Assembly (NCBI GenBank): GCA_022747635.1
Contig: JAKTNV010000009.1
Location: forward strand, 29,949,622 to 30,013,621
Source: Hetaerina americana
Taxonomy: Eukaryota; Arthropoda; Insecta; Odonata; Calopterygidae
DNA length: 64,000 bases
Direction of reading: 5' to 3'
Shown: one piece after another, positions 14,046 through 25,019 of the stretch
Layout: every line of letters starts with the position of its first letter
How positions within the stretch are numbered: the first letter of the stretch is position 1
Notes under the pieces: generated by a model
Told to the model about the DNA's origin: nothing
The model's input: only the letters and a program-made list of their open reading frames with translations
Databases searched by the model: none
Program-made: the position numbers and the translations under genes

Positions 14046-15575
14046 TGCCTTCAATACTAAATGCACGTAATTTACCTGAATTATGGCTGACGAACATGAA
14101 TATTGCTATCGTAAATTACAAGGTGTGTTCAAAAATACTAATTTAACATTTTTGCGGTGATTTTTTAATGTATATATTTCTAAGATTTATGTCATAATGC
14201 AACTGTCACCATTCTACATCTAATAAAACTTTTGAAATGAAGGTTGCTAAGCATTCCTCGGCTTAACACCCTTACTAACAAAAATCTGTCTCTTTCAAAT
14301 ATGATTTCCACATAACTCCGGGTACGTGAAATGGAACTAAAGCTCATGCTAGTGAAAATAGTCAAAATCTGTTACTCTGGGCTCCACAAACAATTGATAC
14401 TGCTTTCCAGATTTTGTATTAAGTGATAAAAATATTTCAATTTGCTGTTCAAAAAACTTATAAATTATTATTTCATTTGTCATTATAAAATTGATATCGC
14501 CTCACATATAAGTACAAATCATTAGCTGAAATTCACGTTTAGTTGTTACCTACAGCATTATTTCTTGAGTTGCTCAACGTTTTCTTCATGTCTATCGAGT
14601 CATTCAGGTGAACTGCACACTGCACGTTGAATAACATTTATAAATAGTTATATGAAAGCGGCAGTCGCTAACATGCTTCAAAGCCATAAAATCATCCGCC
14701 TCTCAAAAGCAAAAATTTGAGAGAACAATTTCTCCGATGAGAAGAGTTCCGATGATGAGAAAAACAGATTGAGAATGCTATGTCGATGCAGTGTTGGGAC
14801 GATTCAAATGTGATTTATTCCTCGCACAGTATCATTCTGTTCGGAATAGAGCATTTTAATTTAACACGTGCTTTCGATAAAAAAATATACCAACCAGTAT
14901 TGAGAGATGTTAGCAGGTGAGGGCAGAGATATAGTCTTTCACGAAACGATGTCCAAAAGTGCTCTCGGAGCGGAGAGGAAGCTATGTATTCCTCCATCCT
15001 CCCTCCCCGCCCTCCTTCCTAAAAAAAAACCCTCGCATAGGTATCTATTCCCGACTACTCATTTACGAAAGAGTATGCAATAATAGTCGGAGTCATTAAA
15101 CGGGTCCGCTCTCCGTGCTTGTTCTCTTTCCAAGAGGATAAAAATGCAACGTGCGAACGAAAAATAATGCGTCTCATTTGTCCCAATGGAATGATATCGC
15201 GCACCTCGTGAGTGTGTGTGTGTGTGCCTCTGTCTGTCCGTAAGCGTGGGGATATGAAAGGAATTAAAGGGATGAGAGGAGGGGGTGCGATAGGGAATGA
15301 GATCCTCTCCTCCCCCCCTCTCGTTTCTTTCTCTATTTCCTCGGGGCGGAGAGGGCTTCTGGGAAGTGAGTGGAATGATGAAGGGCGGGAAAGAAGTTGA
15401 AGCGGGTGGGAGGGGTTGAGTGGATGGAAGGGTTAGTGGGGACTGGTAGGGGAATGAGCTGGATGGGAAAAGTGTGGTGAGGGCCAAAGAGAAGGGTGGG
15501 GTGAGTGTACTTAAGAGGACGTAGGACATGATTCAGGTGCGTGTAAATGTATAAACGATATATGCTTGTCTTAGG

Positions 15576-15576
<1 letters not shown>
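14046..15576. other. No gene seen; purine-rich tract near right end
   Basis: The first kilobase is AT-rich without recognisable features. From about 15200 to 15510 the plus strand is strongly purine-rich (GGGAGG-type repeats), which produces long proline/serine-rich shadow frames on the minus strand. A similar phrase (tggatggaagggttagtgg) recurs near 19928, so the tract may belong to a dispersed repeat. Confidence 0.5.
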
Positions 15577-15627
<51 letters not shown>

Positions 15628-15674
15628 TTATTTATTTATTTATATATATATATACATATATAAAACATATTTTG

Positions 15675-15712
<38 letters not shown>
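15577..15712. repeat. (TA)n arrays with a TTTA block
   Basis: TA dinucleotide arrays at about 15581-15663 include a short TTTA tetranucleotide run. A (TG)/(TA) array at about 15674-15712 directly abuts the SINE that follows. Confidence 0.92.
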
Positions 15713-15716
<4 letters not shown>

Positions 15717-15992
15717 GTCGCGGTAGTCCAGGGGGTAGAGCGTTGGACTACTGACCCGAGGGTCTCGGGTACGATTCCCGGGAAAGTCTCTAGGCACCCG
15801 CAGCTCCACCAAAGCTGGGTGATTTTTCGGGTACCAGGTCTTCCTGGGAAACCATAACCGGCACAGGGAAAGGAACTGGCCCCCTACCCTGATGTGTGAA
15901 TTTCACACGCCGTCGGGCTTAGTACTGGGTGAACTCTACCATCACCTACCAAACCGACCTTAGGGTTGATTACTGTGTTTATGGTTTTTTAA

Positions 15993-15995
<3 letters not shown>
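15713..15995 (+). mobile_element. tRNA-derived SINE, copy 1
   Basis: The head carries pol III promoter boxes: an A-box region around ggtagagcgttgg and a B box, gggtacgattccc, at about 15768-15780. A long body follows that matches the minus-strand copy at 63434-63713 from end to end, including the phrases cctgggaaaccataacc and gtgaatttcacac. Both copies end in gggttgattactgt followed by a short T run. The element sits inside a (TA)n array, so target duplications cannot be told from the array. Confidence 0.85.
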
Positions 15996-16043
<48 letters not shown>

Positions 16044-16047
16044 TATA
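15996..16047. repeat. (TA)n microsatellite
   Basis: This TA array immediately follows the SINE tail and is probably the same array that received the SINE insertion. Confidence 0.9.
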
Positions 16048-16104
16048 ACATATTTGGATGTATATATGTACACATAAACTGATATAGATTTTTAAAACAG
16101 AAAC

Positions 16105-17690
16105 ACAAAGAAAGGACACTCACATATGTAGTTTTGACGTTTCGACGGTCATCATAAGAATGCCATTCGCGGGGGAAGAGCGGAGAGGATGTGTGTGGGG
16201 GACGGTGAGGGGAGAAGAGGTATGAATAGAAGGGATGAATAGAAAACGAACAAGGGGGTGGGAGGGGATGTGTAGGCGGCTATTGGATGAATTCATTGGG
16301 CTTGATTCAGTCCGGGAGGTTTAAATGACTGGAGCACCCAGATATGCGCCATTTTGCGGCTTCTCACCTCTATGCTACTTGCAGATTTAGGAAGTGTTTC
16401 AGTCACCGAAACAGAGGAGAAGTCATCGGAAGATTGGTCGTGGGAAGCAGTTTGGGTATGGATGGGATAATTAAGGAAAATGGGAGATTTGGTGGAATAG
16501 TGGTGGTGCATTCACCCACGTAGAAGGTATAGCAGAAGTTACAGGAGTGGCGGTATAAAATATTTTTTGAGGTGCAGGTGGCGTTGGGTTGGGAATTGGT
16601 GGTAAGGGAGGTAGCGGGTCTTAGAATGTGGCAGTATTTGCAGCGTGGGTGGTTGCATGGTGCGGACAGGGGCGGAGAAGAGACGCGCTGTTAGATTTAT
16701 CGACTTGAAGATGTCTTACAATTTCGACGGGCGTTTAAACGGAACGGAGGGACAATGTGGGAATAAAAGTGATGTGGACTGATTGATATTAATTGTTGGG
16801 AAGAGTTCACGGATTATATGTTTAATTTCGTGGGTTCCGGGGAAGAAAGTGGTGATAAGGTAAGGAAATTTTGGGCGTTATGGTTTGGGGAGAGGAGTTT
16901 GGTATGCATTGGGTTGACGGTTTGAGAATTTTACTGTTCCTTAGTTTATCTGGGTACCCGCGTTTCCTGATAGAGTCATGTAGCTGGTCCATGTATTATT
17001 GTTGGGAGGGAGTTTTCTTGCAGAGACGGAGGCCACGACTTGAGGGTGAGAAAGGGATGGAGCGTTTTGTATATTATGGGTGGCAGTTCTTGAAATTAAG
17101 GTATTGTTGGTTGTTGGTCGATTTCATGCGGACTGAGGTGTTAACTTTACTGTGGAGGTGAATATTGATATATAGAAAATTATTATTCGAATCAGATACA
17201 GATGAAGTGAAAGATACCGAGAAGGAGGAGTTGAGAGAGGAAATGAAGGAGGGTAAAGTTTCCCGTCCGTGGTACCAATGGAGGAAAATTTCATTAATAA
17301 AGCGGGCCCAGGAGAGTGGTTCAAGGGTTTGTTGGTGGAGAAATGTATGTTCCAGTTTCCCCGTGAAATTATTGGTGTATGCAGGAGGCATACGCGTGCC
17401 CATTACAGTGCCTTTTGTTTGTAAATATATTTTGTTGTTGAACTTGAATTCATTTTTGGTGAGGATGTGTTGTGTCAGTTCAATAAGAAAAACTGTGGAC
17501 GGAATGTGTGGTGTGGCTCGTTGGGAGAGGTGATATTTGAGAGATTCTAGGCCTTCTTTTGAGGGGAATGGAGGTTTAGAGGGATGCAAGGTCTATTGTG
17601 GCCAAGAGAATGCTCGTGTTTTGAGGAATTATGATTGAGTGTAACGTTCCAGATAGTGGTTCGAATCTTTCATGTAAGAGGGGAGTGAAG
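16105..17690 (-). pseudogene. Penelope-like element relic (RT and GIY-YIG), minus strand
   Basis: The minus-strand frame 17589-17074 reads as a Penelope-type reverse transcriptase: EGLESLKYHL, then LTKNEFKFNNKIYLQTKGTV, then MGTRMPPAY, then ARFINEIFLHWYHG where the RT catalytic motif should be. The usual aspartates of that motif are changed (INEI). Upstream, a separate frame supplies IPQNTSILLATID, the expected preceding segment, so there is a frameshift near 17580. Downstream, in shifting frames, are CNHPRCKYC and a degraded GIY-YIG endonuclease motif (LYRHSCNFCYTFYVGE). The tail around 16110-16158 holds gaaacgtc next to a tgatga, like the tail of the 55-57 kb Penelope copy. Several frameshifts and the lost catalytic residues mark it as dead. 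Confidence 0.8.
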
Positions 17691-17990
17691 TGACTATGGG
17701 ACAATCCCTTAAAGCCACCAGAAAACCTTTCCCCCTCCGAGATACAAGTTCTCAGGCATTGAACATCAAACAACAACATAATAAACATGACGCCGGACAA
17801 AGGATCATCCATCTCCGTGCTTAACCAAATGACTACGACCCCGAGGCATTACGTCAATTAAACGAACTTGAATAATCTCCTATAAGCTCGATACACATTT
17901 CCCAGCCTTTCTCCAACATTTTTAAACCTTCCAAAAAGTAAGATTTCAGAAGGCCCTCAAAAAAAAAAACAATTACTGTGATAAACCCAC
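17690..17990 (+). pseudogene. Penelope N-terminal fragment in opposite orientation
   Basis: On the plus strand, MTPDKGSSISVLN (17786 onward) and, one frame over, NDYDPEALRQLNELE look like the conserved segment that normally precedes the RT of Penelope-like elements. It lies head-to-head with the minus-strand RT to its left. Either the element was inverted internally, or two truncated copies inserted in opposite directions. Stop codons and a frameshift show it is not functional. Confidence 0.6.
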
Positions 17991-18446
17991 TAGAACTTTG
18001 CTATCAATTCATATACTTTCATAACCCAGAGGTTTGAAACGAAATGAAAAAGGGGTTAAAAATTTTAAATTCGAATTAAGAAAAAAATACGTATATGAGA
18101 ACACGAGGATAATCAAGAGCTCTACCTTTGCTTGTAAAACAAAACTTCGATTTGATTGCTGTAGTGGTGGCTCTGAGAACCGAATTTTCCTAAATTTTCC
18201 TCCAGTCTTAGTTTTTTCTACCCCCAAGACTATCCATTTTTTAAATTGGTCTAGTGTCTTCAGGAACTTTACCCTTCCATTTGATTTGATTAATTATCTT
18301 TATAATTGTGTAGATTCCATCATTCTGTTGCAGTACATCATCATTGGTTTTTTGCACCTTTTAATCAAATACGCTCTTAACCTGAGGAAACAAGGTTATC
18401 GTATAGTCTCAGATTTAACTTTGTGTAAACTTTCCATATTAGATAG

Positions 18447-18513
18447 AAATGATGATTAACAATTGTGATTTCTACTATAATATAGTGGAAATCACAATTG
18501 CAAATTATCATTT
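18447..18513. repeat. 67-bp near-perfect hairpin
   Basis: The two 33-nt arms (18447-18479 and 18481-18513) match at 29 positions and are separated by one base. The core is acaattgtgatttctacta paired with tagtggaaatcacaattg. No target duplication or terminal motif was recognised, so its origin is unknown. Confidence 0.85.
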
Positions 18514-18845
18514 CTCTCCTAACCAAGATTAGCTAATCCTTTGAATATCTGATCTGTTTTCTTATTAGTTTTGGTGGAAGCTGAATTATTTTTTATACAT
18601 AAGCATTTGGAATTGGAACAACTTTGTGGGATTCGATGTTGCGAGTAATTATCACGGCTGGTTTCTACAAATTATGTCTATCTACAAGTGTAGGCTGAAA
18701 ACTAATGTACGCATGCTTGTAGACTACAAACAAAATGGCCTTCAGAAGCACTCCTGGTTGCATGTGGAGGTAACATTCCCTTTCAACATGCATGCGCAGG
18801 TTTGAGGACGTTTAATTCATCCAATTCATTTTGAGAAGCGGAAGT

Positions 18846-19503
18846 ATGGAGACGTGTTCTAGTGTTCAGTCAACGCAAGTTAAACAGCGTGCTGTGGTCA
18901 AATTTTTAACTGCTGAATGAATGACTCCTACAGAGATTCATCTTCGTTTAGAGGCTGTTTATGGTGACAATGCTTTTGATAGGTCTACTATTAATCGATG
19001 GACAGTAAAATTTTGTGGTTGCCAGACTGGAAAACCCATAATTATTGATGAAATTTCTTTTGAATGTGTTTCGGGATGCTCACCGAGTTTATGTGACCGA
19101 TTTTCTGGAACGAGGGGCAACGGTAAATTGTTCACAGTATATACAGATAAAACACCTCCGACGTCGAGTTTGTTGCGTTAAAGGAAGCCTGGTGGCAATA
19201 ATCCCGCAACATGACCACGCTCGTCCACACAGCTCGCGGGACACTTAAGAGGTTCTACGAAACTTGAAATTGGAACCGATTCCACACCCTTCTTATTCCC
19301 CCAATCTTGCGCCGATTTTTATTTTTTTCTTCAACTCAAGAGACACCTCAAGGGTAATCATTACACCTCGGATGATGAGGTAAAGGCAGCTGTCAAGTCC
19401 TGGATTCGAGAAAAGTCGGAAGTTTTTCAGTGACGGAATGACAAAACTTGTTACACGTTGGGAGAAATGTATTAGCCTTAATGGTGACTATGTTGAAAAA
19501 TAA
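18846..19503 (+). pseudogene. Decayed mariner transposase
   Basis: Reading begins at an ATG at 18846 (METCSSVQSTQVKQRAVVKF), hits a stop, then continues with TPTEIHLRLEAVYGDNAFD and INRWTVKF, which are typical mariner helix-turn-helix sequence. A large internal part is missing. Later pieces in other frames are HDHARPHS (the second catalytic Asp motif) and SYSPNLAPIF, where the third catalytic Asp is replaced. The C-terminus GDYVEK followed by a stop at 19501-19503 is the usual mariner end. I could not find matching terminal repeats. This is a different and older mariner than the ones at 12.7 and 22.4 kb. Confidence 0.8.
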
Positions 19504-19768
19504 ATATATGATTTTGAAACTTAATAATTGTGCGCTAATGTACTTTTTGCCCAATCTTGCTATTTGTTTTTTGTGGCCTCCGAGCATGTGTGCATCAGTT
19601 TTCAGCCTTCCCTCGTGTGTGTGTACGCGTCTCAAAGAGCATGTATGAATGTGTGTGAAATATTGCATGTATGTGTGTATATATGTATATTATATTTATA
19701 TATATATAATACACAATTTGTTTTCGTGTGCACGAAGCATGAATGAAAGTATTAAACGTGTTATCTGG

Positions 19769-19772
<4 letters not shown>

Positions 19773-19845
<73 letters not shown>
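19773..19845. repeat. (TA)n microsatellite
   Basis: This is an uninterrupted TA array of about 36 units. Confidence 0.95.
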
Positions 19846-19849
<4 letters not shown>

Positions 19850-19850
<1 letters not shown>

Positions 19851-21775
19851 TGATGCATTTATTTTGTGTAGTAACTGGGAATGATAAAAGGAGGGAGAGA
19901 GGTTGAAGTAGGTAGGAGCGGTTGTGTGGATGGAAGGGTTAGTGGATATTCTAGCAGCTCATTATTTTTGGTGAATGCACAGCTAACTTTTTCAGACGTT
20001 CAAGTAAGACTTGGAATGCACTAGTAAAAGAAGGATGCAGTGTGATAGAAAAAAATTGTGGGTAGAAGGGAGAGGAAAGGGGTTTTGGGCGAGATGGAGA
20101 AGAGTGCTAGAATGGTAAGAGTATTTAAGGGAAAAGTTGTGGGCGGGGGGTCGAGGTGAGTTTTGAGTTTTGTGGGGCGAAGAAGGATGCGTCAAAATTT
20201 AGTCTATGGACGGAAGAGTGTTTTCGAAGTTGCGGACGAGGAAGGAGGATAATTGGAGAGTTAATGGCCATTATGCGGATATGCTTACTTGAATTACTAT
20301 TCAGCTTTGTGGTGGATTGACCAAAGTAAAAGTCAGGCTAATATGTGAATTTTAGATAATGGATCAAATAAAGAGAGATACAGGATGAGACGGGGAAGAA
20401 TTGGACAACATTTATTGGAGATAGAGTTGCTGAACTCTCTTTCGAGGAAGGGTGTGATAGGTCAGAATGTGGCAGTTGTGTTACCATGCGCAATTTTGAT
20501 TATTCCGTGGAATTTTTATAGCACACGGGTTTTAATAGAGAGGCCGGTTGATTTTAAGTTCATTGCCGAGGTTTGCGCGGCGCATGAACGGGGGGCAATC
20601 ACGGAGAAAGTCAGTGGGAGGGTATCAATGGCTACGACGGGAAAAAATATTTGAGAGCGAATTGAAGGGACCTCAGCGAGGGACATGAATATTACAGATA
20701 AGAGGGCTGTGATTGTTTTTTTGTGATAACTTGGTGGTGTAAGAGTATTTTCTATATGAAAGAGATCCTTAGTAATCGCTGGTAAAAATCTCCACGGACT
20801 ACCTTTTGATTGAAGTCACTGATTTGTCCATTGATAAGCTCTTACGTATGTACTTTATATTTTATGTGACATCACCTCGCAACTCTTTCTGAAAAAGGTT
20901 CCTTGATACATTAGAAACTAGTTTTTGTTGACTACGGATGATCCCAATGCACCGAGCCATTCTAGTATTCGTTTTAATTGGGTAAAGATCGCGGGGCACG
21001 AGCACGCGCCTTTTCTTTGTCGTCGTGTTTTGGAACGCCGCTGATCTTCTCCCGTCAATTTCTAGCAGTCCAACTTTCAAGAGCACTTTGACCCCTATGC
21101 AAATTCAAAAAGGTGATTTCTGGGATTCGTATAAGTCAAAGGGGATATGTATTGTCCACGGCTTGAGTTATCCTTTGGGGAGATTTGGTGTCATGGCATG
21201 TCATTCGATGTCATTAAGATCGATCAAAGTGAGGCTTCCCTAAAATGGCTCATAACATTCTCCAAACTTGAGAATGGGAAATAATCAAAAACTAAGTTTT
21301 TATTCCATTTTCAACAGCTAAAAGCTATTATATAATGCCATTCCCGCTCTGTGACCAATAATGTGGGGGACAGTATGACCGAATAAAGTAAAGTAACACC
21401 TCTCTTCAACCTTTTATTACAAATGGCCACAACCCGTATAATGAAGCCTAAATTTTATAAGCCCGTCCCACATATTCTTCTGACGCGTAAATGACGTTTT
21501 ATGCCAGTAAAACATCCATACGGGTGGTGACCTTATTCATGGCCTTGCGGCGGCTTGCGGAGTATTAAGTAGATGTAGATATCCTATTTTACCGGTATCG
21601 ATTTGCTTAATTTGATGCCATTCCATCTATTTTTAAATTAGCATCTTATTTCTCTTATAAGTTAATCCAAAACTTCAATTGAGTAGATTATCTGATATTT
21701 ATTTTTAAATTCCATTTCATACTCCAAACTGATTCAGTAGCTAAATAACTAGTCAATCCCGCAAACTGCTAATGT
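19850..21775. other. No gene seen
   Basis: The stretch 19880-20210 is purine-rich and partly repeats the phrase seen at 15395-15440. From 20200 to 21775 I see short open frames only (for example 20385-20654 and 20862-21086), none with a recognisable domain. Confidence 0.5.
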
Positions 21776-21779
21776 CCTT

Positions 21780-22381
21780 ATTTCTCCATGAAACGATTTT
21801 TTGCATGCAAATAAGCTACAGTTGCGTGATAACTTGGGCCGTTATTCTGCACTAAAAAAAGTAGGATCAACTTTCCTGGCCAACTTTCCTGGCCCACTTC
21901 TGAAGTTACATCTGCCTGTAATGAACTGAATCCATCGATTACTATTTTCTGTTTACTTTGAAATAAGAAATCTCTGACCAACTATATTCGCTAGTGCCGT
22001 CATATCTTAGTTCCTGTATCAATTTCTCTTAAGGGACTTCGTCGAAAGCTTTCTTCAATATGAAAATATTATTTTCCACATATTTTATTATTTCCTTGCC
22101 CAATTTTTCAGGCTAGAATAATTAAAAAGAACTAATTGTGCTTCGCATGACTGCTTCTCCTAAACTTGTGCCGGATACGACCAAGTATGATCCTGTTTGA
22201 TTCAATAAATGCCATTTTTTTTAACAATTAAATGTTTCAAAGTTTTTCACGATGTCGATGTTAAAATAAAAGGTCTATAATTCCTAGAGTCCTCTCTGTC
22301 ACCGCCGTTTTTGAGTGGGGTTACATGAACTGTTTTTATATTTCTAAACTGTTTTGCATTTCCTACTAGGATAATGGTACA
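21780..22381 (-). pseudogene. Non-LTR retrotransposon RT relic, interrupted by mariner
   Basis: Reading the minus strand from 22381 leftwards gives, in shifting frames, NIKTVHVTPLKNGG, NYRPFILTS, SCEAQLVLF, a degraded FDEVP and then KIVIDGFSSLQADVTSEVGQ. These are successive landmarks of the reverse transcriptase of CR1/Jockey-type LINEs (NYRPISL, AFD, VTSGVPQGS). Stops and frameshifts are frequent. The upstream part appears to resume at 23139-23180 (VCKFMTD on the minus strand), on the other side of the deleted mariner. It does not look like the LINE family found at 48-57 kb. Confidence 0.75.
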
Positions 22382-22383
22382 TA

Positions 22384-23136
22384 CGAGGGTCATCCGGAAA
22401 GTAGTACCCGTTCGTGCCGCATGAAGTGCTGACGACGCGAGTAGCCGCTGGACGAGGTCAGATAGCTTCAGTGGCTTGTCTGCCTTCTCTGAGCCAAGTT
22501 ACGTGACGCTAGCATTGCCTGTGTTGTTTCTGTGATTGTTTACAATGTTTAAAAAAATTGAGAACGCCGCCAGTTGTGAAGTGAGGGCAGTGATTAAATT
22601 CCTCAATGCAAGAAACGTTCGCCCATGTGATATTCATCGCCAATTAAAGGAGGTGTATGGAGACAATGTAATGGACGAGTCGTCTGTTCGGCGGTGGTGT
22701 CGCAACTTCAACATGGGGAGGGGGAACACACACGACGATGAGCGTTCGGGGAGACCGTCTGTCATTACAGACCAACTGGTGAGCTCAGTTGACGAATTCG
22801 TGAGGAACGATCGGCGCGTCACAATTGATGACATCTGTGAGCATTTTCCCAATGTTTCTCGAACAATTGTTCATGAAATTGTTAAACACCATCTGCATTA
22901 TGCAAAAATTTGTGCAAGATGGGTCCCTCGCGTATCTCAATGAGCTGGCGGCGAAGGACTATGTAGCAGGAATACAGAAACTTGTCACACGTTATGACAA
23001 ATGCCTTAATTTGCTTGGAGATTATGTTGAGAAGTAGTTTAAAGTATCCTCTTTCAAATAAAATTTTTTATGTTTGTTAATATTTACTTTTGTGTCTTTA
23101 TTTCACGAACGGGTACTACTTTCCGGATGACCCTCG
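22384..23136 (+). mobile_element. Internally deleted mariner with perfect 33-bp TIRs
   Basis: The 753-bp element is bounded by identical inverted repeats of 33 bp (22384-22416 and 23104-23136, starting cgagggtcatccggaaag). It is flanked by TA at 22382-22383 and 23137-23138. It keeps both ends of a transposase gene but has lost the middle, so it could move only with enzyme supplied by another copy. It landed at a TA inside the LINE relic. Perfect ends suggest recent movement. Confidence 0.95.
22545..23037 (+). pseudogene. mariner transposase lacking its catalytic core
   Basis: The first ATG is at 22545 (MFKKIENAASCEVRAVIKFL). The N-terminal DNA-binding part is intact: RPCDIHRQLKEVYGDNVMDE, then SVRRWCRNF, then DDERSGRPS, then RRVTIDDICEHF and ISRTIV-like sequence, to about 22920. 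The reading then passes directly, in another frame, to YLNELAAKDYVAGIQKLVTR and ends GDYVEK with a stop, the normal C-terminus. All three catalytic Asp motifs are absent, so roughly half the usual mariner length is gone. The truncated frame open to 22943 could still give a DNA-binding peptide of about 130 residues. Confidence 0.9.
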
Positions 23137-23184
23137 TATGTCTGTCATGAACTTACAAACGTTACAAGTCTGAAGTAATTAATG

Positions 23185-25015
23185 TGATAAATCAAAGCAA
23201 TAAGGAACAAATGTGGAAACAGAAATATTTATGTCTCAAAGTCAAATGTCCTCTTTTCTCTAATGACACCACCTTTTAACGGACCTCAAAAAGATACGCC
23301 CCTGCTGCCGTTTCGGTGGCCTCGTCTAATAGAATTTCTGATACATGAGCTTCATTCATGGCCTAAATGGTTGAAGAAAGAGTAATAGGAAGTGTCGCTC
23401 CTGATTTTAATAACGCATATACCTCCTTTCCCTCAGAAGAAGACAGAATAAACGGGACAGTGGCAAATTTACTGCCGCAAACGTCAAACTCCGTGCGATT
23501 GCGTATTTCCGAGAAACCCTTCTTATTACAGGCAATCTTTGCCGGTCTCCCAGCGACTATATAAATAGTCTTCTGCACCTGACCCCTTCCATCTATCCGG
23601 GAACTCTGGAAATTTGCGCACGATTATGGCATCTCGAATATTCCTTTCCCTTTTTCTAGAATATTTTCTGGAAGTGTCAATATCTCAAACGAAAGCTTTA
23701 GGGAAGAATAAACAATAGCAGCTTAGCTTTGTAAATTCTTTTAAATTTATTTTCAAAATGATTAAAAATTAACTCGGCATATTATTTCAGGTAAGGAGGC
23801 AGTATTTGATGATTGTGAAGTTAATGGCTCAGTATATTTCACTTTTTAACTTTCTCTTCCACAAATCTCCTGTCTCTAAGGGTTTGGGGTAATAGGACCG
23901 GTCCTATTCGCAGCACCACTGTTTTATATAAATGGAAACTTATATAAAAGGCTGCGAACAGTAAAAGGATTCCCGTTTTTTCTCTCAGGCGGCACTGGGT
24001 TTCCACCGCGGCCGTCTCATTTCCTCCGGGCCATCGCAACTTTATGCGCAACTTTATACGCACCTTTGGCCATCCGCACTCCACGCCATCATCCTCAGAA
24101 GCACCGTGTTTCCTTCCATTTTCATCCCCCTCTTCCTTCGCTCGGCGCGCTAATGACTTTCGTCTGCCTGCCTGCGTGCCCCAAAAGAAAACAATACCGC
24201 GGTAGCAAAGGAGAAGGCGTGGGTGTTTGAGGGGAGACAGGACCATTCACACCCGCGCGCCCACCCACGCCCCTTCCGTCATTGCCAAGGCGCACACCGA
24301 TCCCGGCCAAAAACCACGCCATACCACCCACGCATTTTTCCGACCGCATCTATTGTCTTTATCTCTCTCTCTCCGCGTCCCCCTCGTGCCGAGCCCACCA
24401 AAATGACAACCCCCCCTCCCCCACAGTCTGCCGCTCTGCCCCTTTTCGAAATCCCTTCGCGCGACAACGGCATCTTTCTTGGCGGAGTGTCTCTCTGGGG
24501 GAGTGCACCCCGCTTCGATTCCCGATTCCATTGAGGCGGTTGGAAAAGAAAAATAAAAAAATGGACAAAGATATAAAGGAGTCTCTCTCTCTCCTATCTC
24601 ATTCCCTTTTTGCATTCCTCTTTTCTTCTACTCTCTCTCTCTCTCTTTCTTCTCTTTGCGCGTTAGTATTGTTTTTCAGCCTCCTCCCCACAACTTCTCA
24701 TGCTCCCACTCCTTCCTCTCTTTCCCCCTCCTCCTCACACAGATGGAGAGTTTCCCCCGAGATTTCTATCCCCGCCTCCAACACACGCATTCCATCTACT
24801 CTCCCCCGCCCGCTCTCAATTCTTCGTAAGAATTCGTGGCCCGAGCTGCTCTCATTAAGTCTTGTGTTTGTCCGATAGGGAACAATACGAAGTCGCCGGC
24901 TTAACCACGGCACCACCCCCGCAGCTGACTGAGGATGCGGGTGGGAAGGAGTGTCTCAAGACGCTCTCGAACGAAAGGGCAGTTGGGTGCGAGGTACGTA
25001 CCCTCGTTACCAGAA
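23185..25015. other. No gene seen; GC-rich patch and (TC)n tract
   Basis: The region from 24000 to 24540 is GC-rich with overlapping frames on both strands, none recognisable. A (TC)n-type pyrimidine tract covers about 24577-24655. The stretch 24860-25019 is also GC-rich and is the insertion site of the gypsy element. Confidence 0.5.
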
Positions 25016-25019
25016 GTAT
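25016..25019. repeat. Left target-site duplication (gtat)
   Basis: The four bases gtat precede the left LTR and are repeated directly after the right LTR at 32607-32610. A 4-bp duplication is typical of Ty3/gypsy integration. Confidence 0.85.

Noticed and set aside
15059..15529. 156-codon Pro/Ser-rich minus-strand frame
   Set aside because: It is produced by a purine-rich tract on the plus strand and is low complexity throughout.
18034..18459. 141-codon plus-strand open frame with a hydrophobic middle
   Set aside because: It ends inside the 18.45 kb hairpin and has no recognisable homology. It is probably chance in AT-rich DNA.
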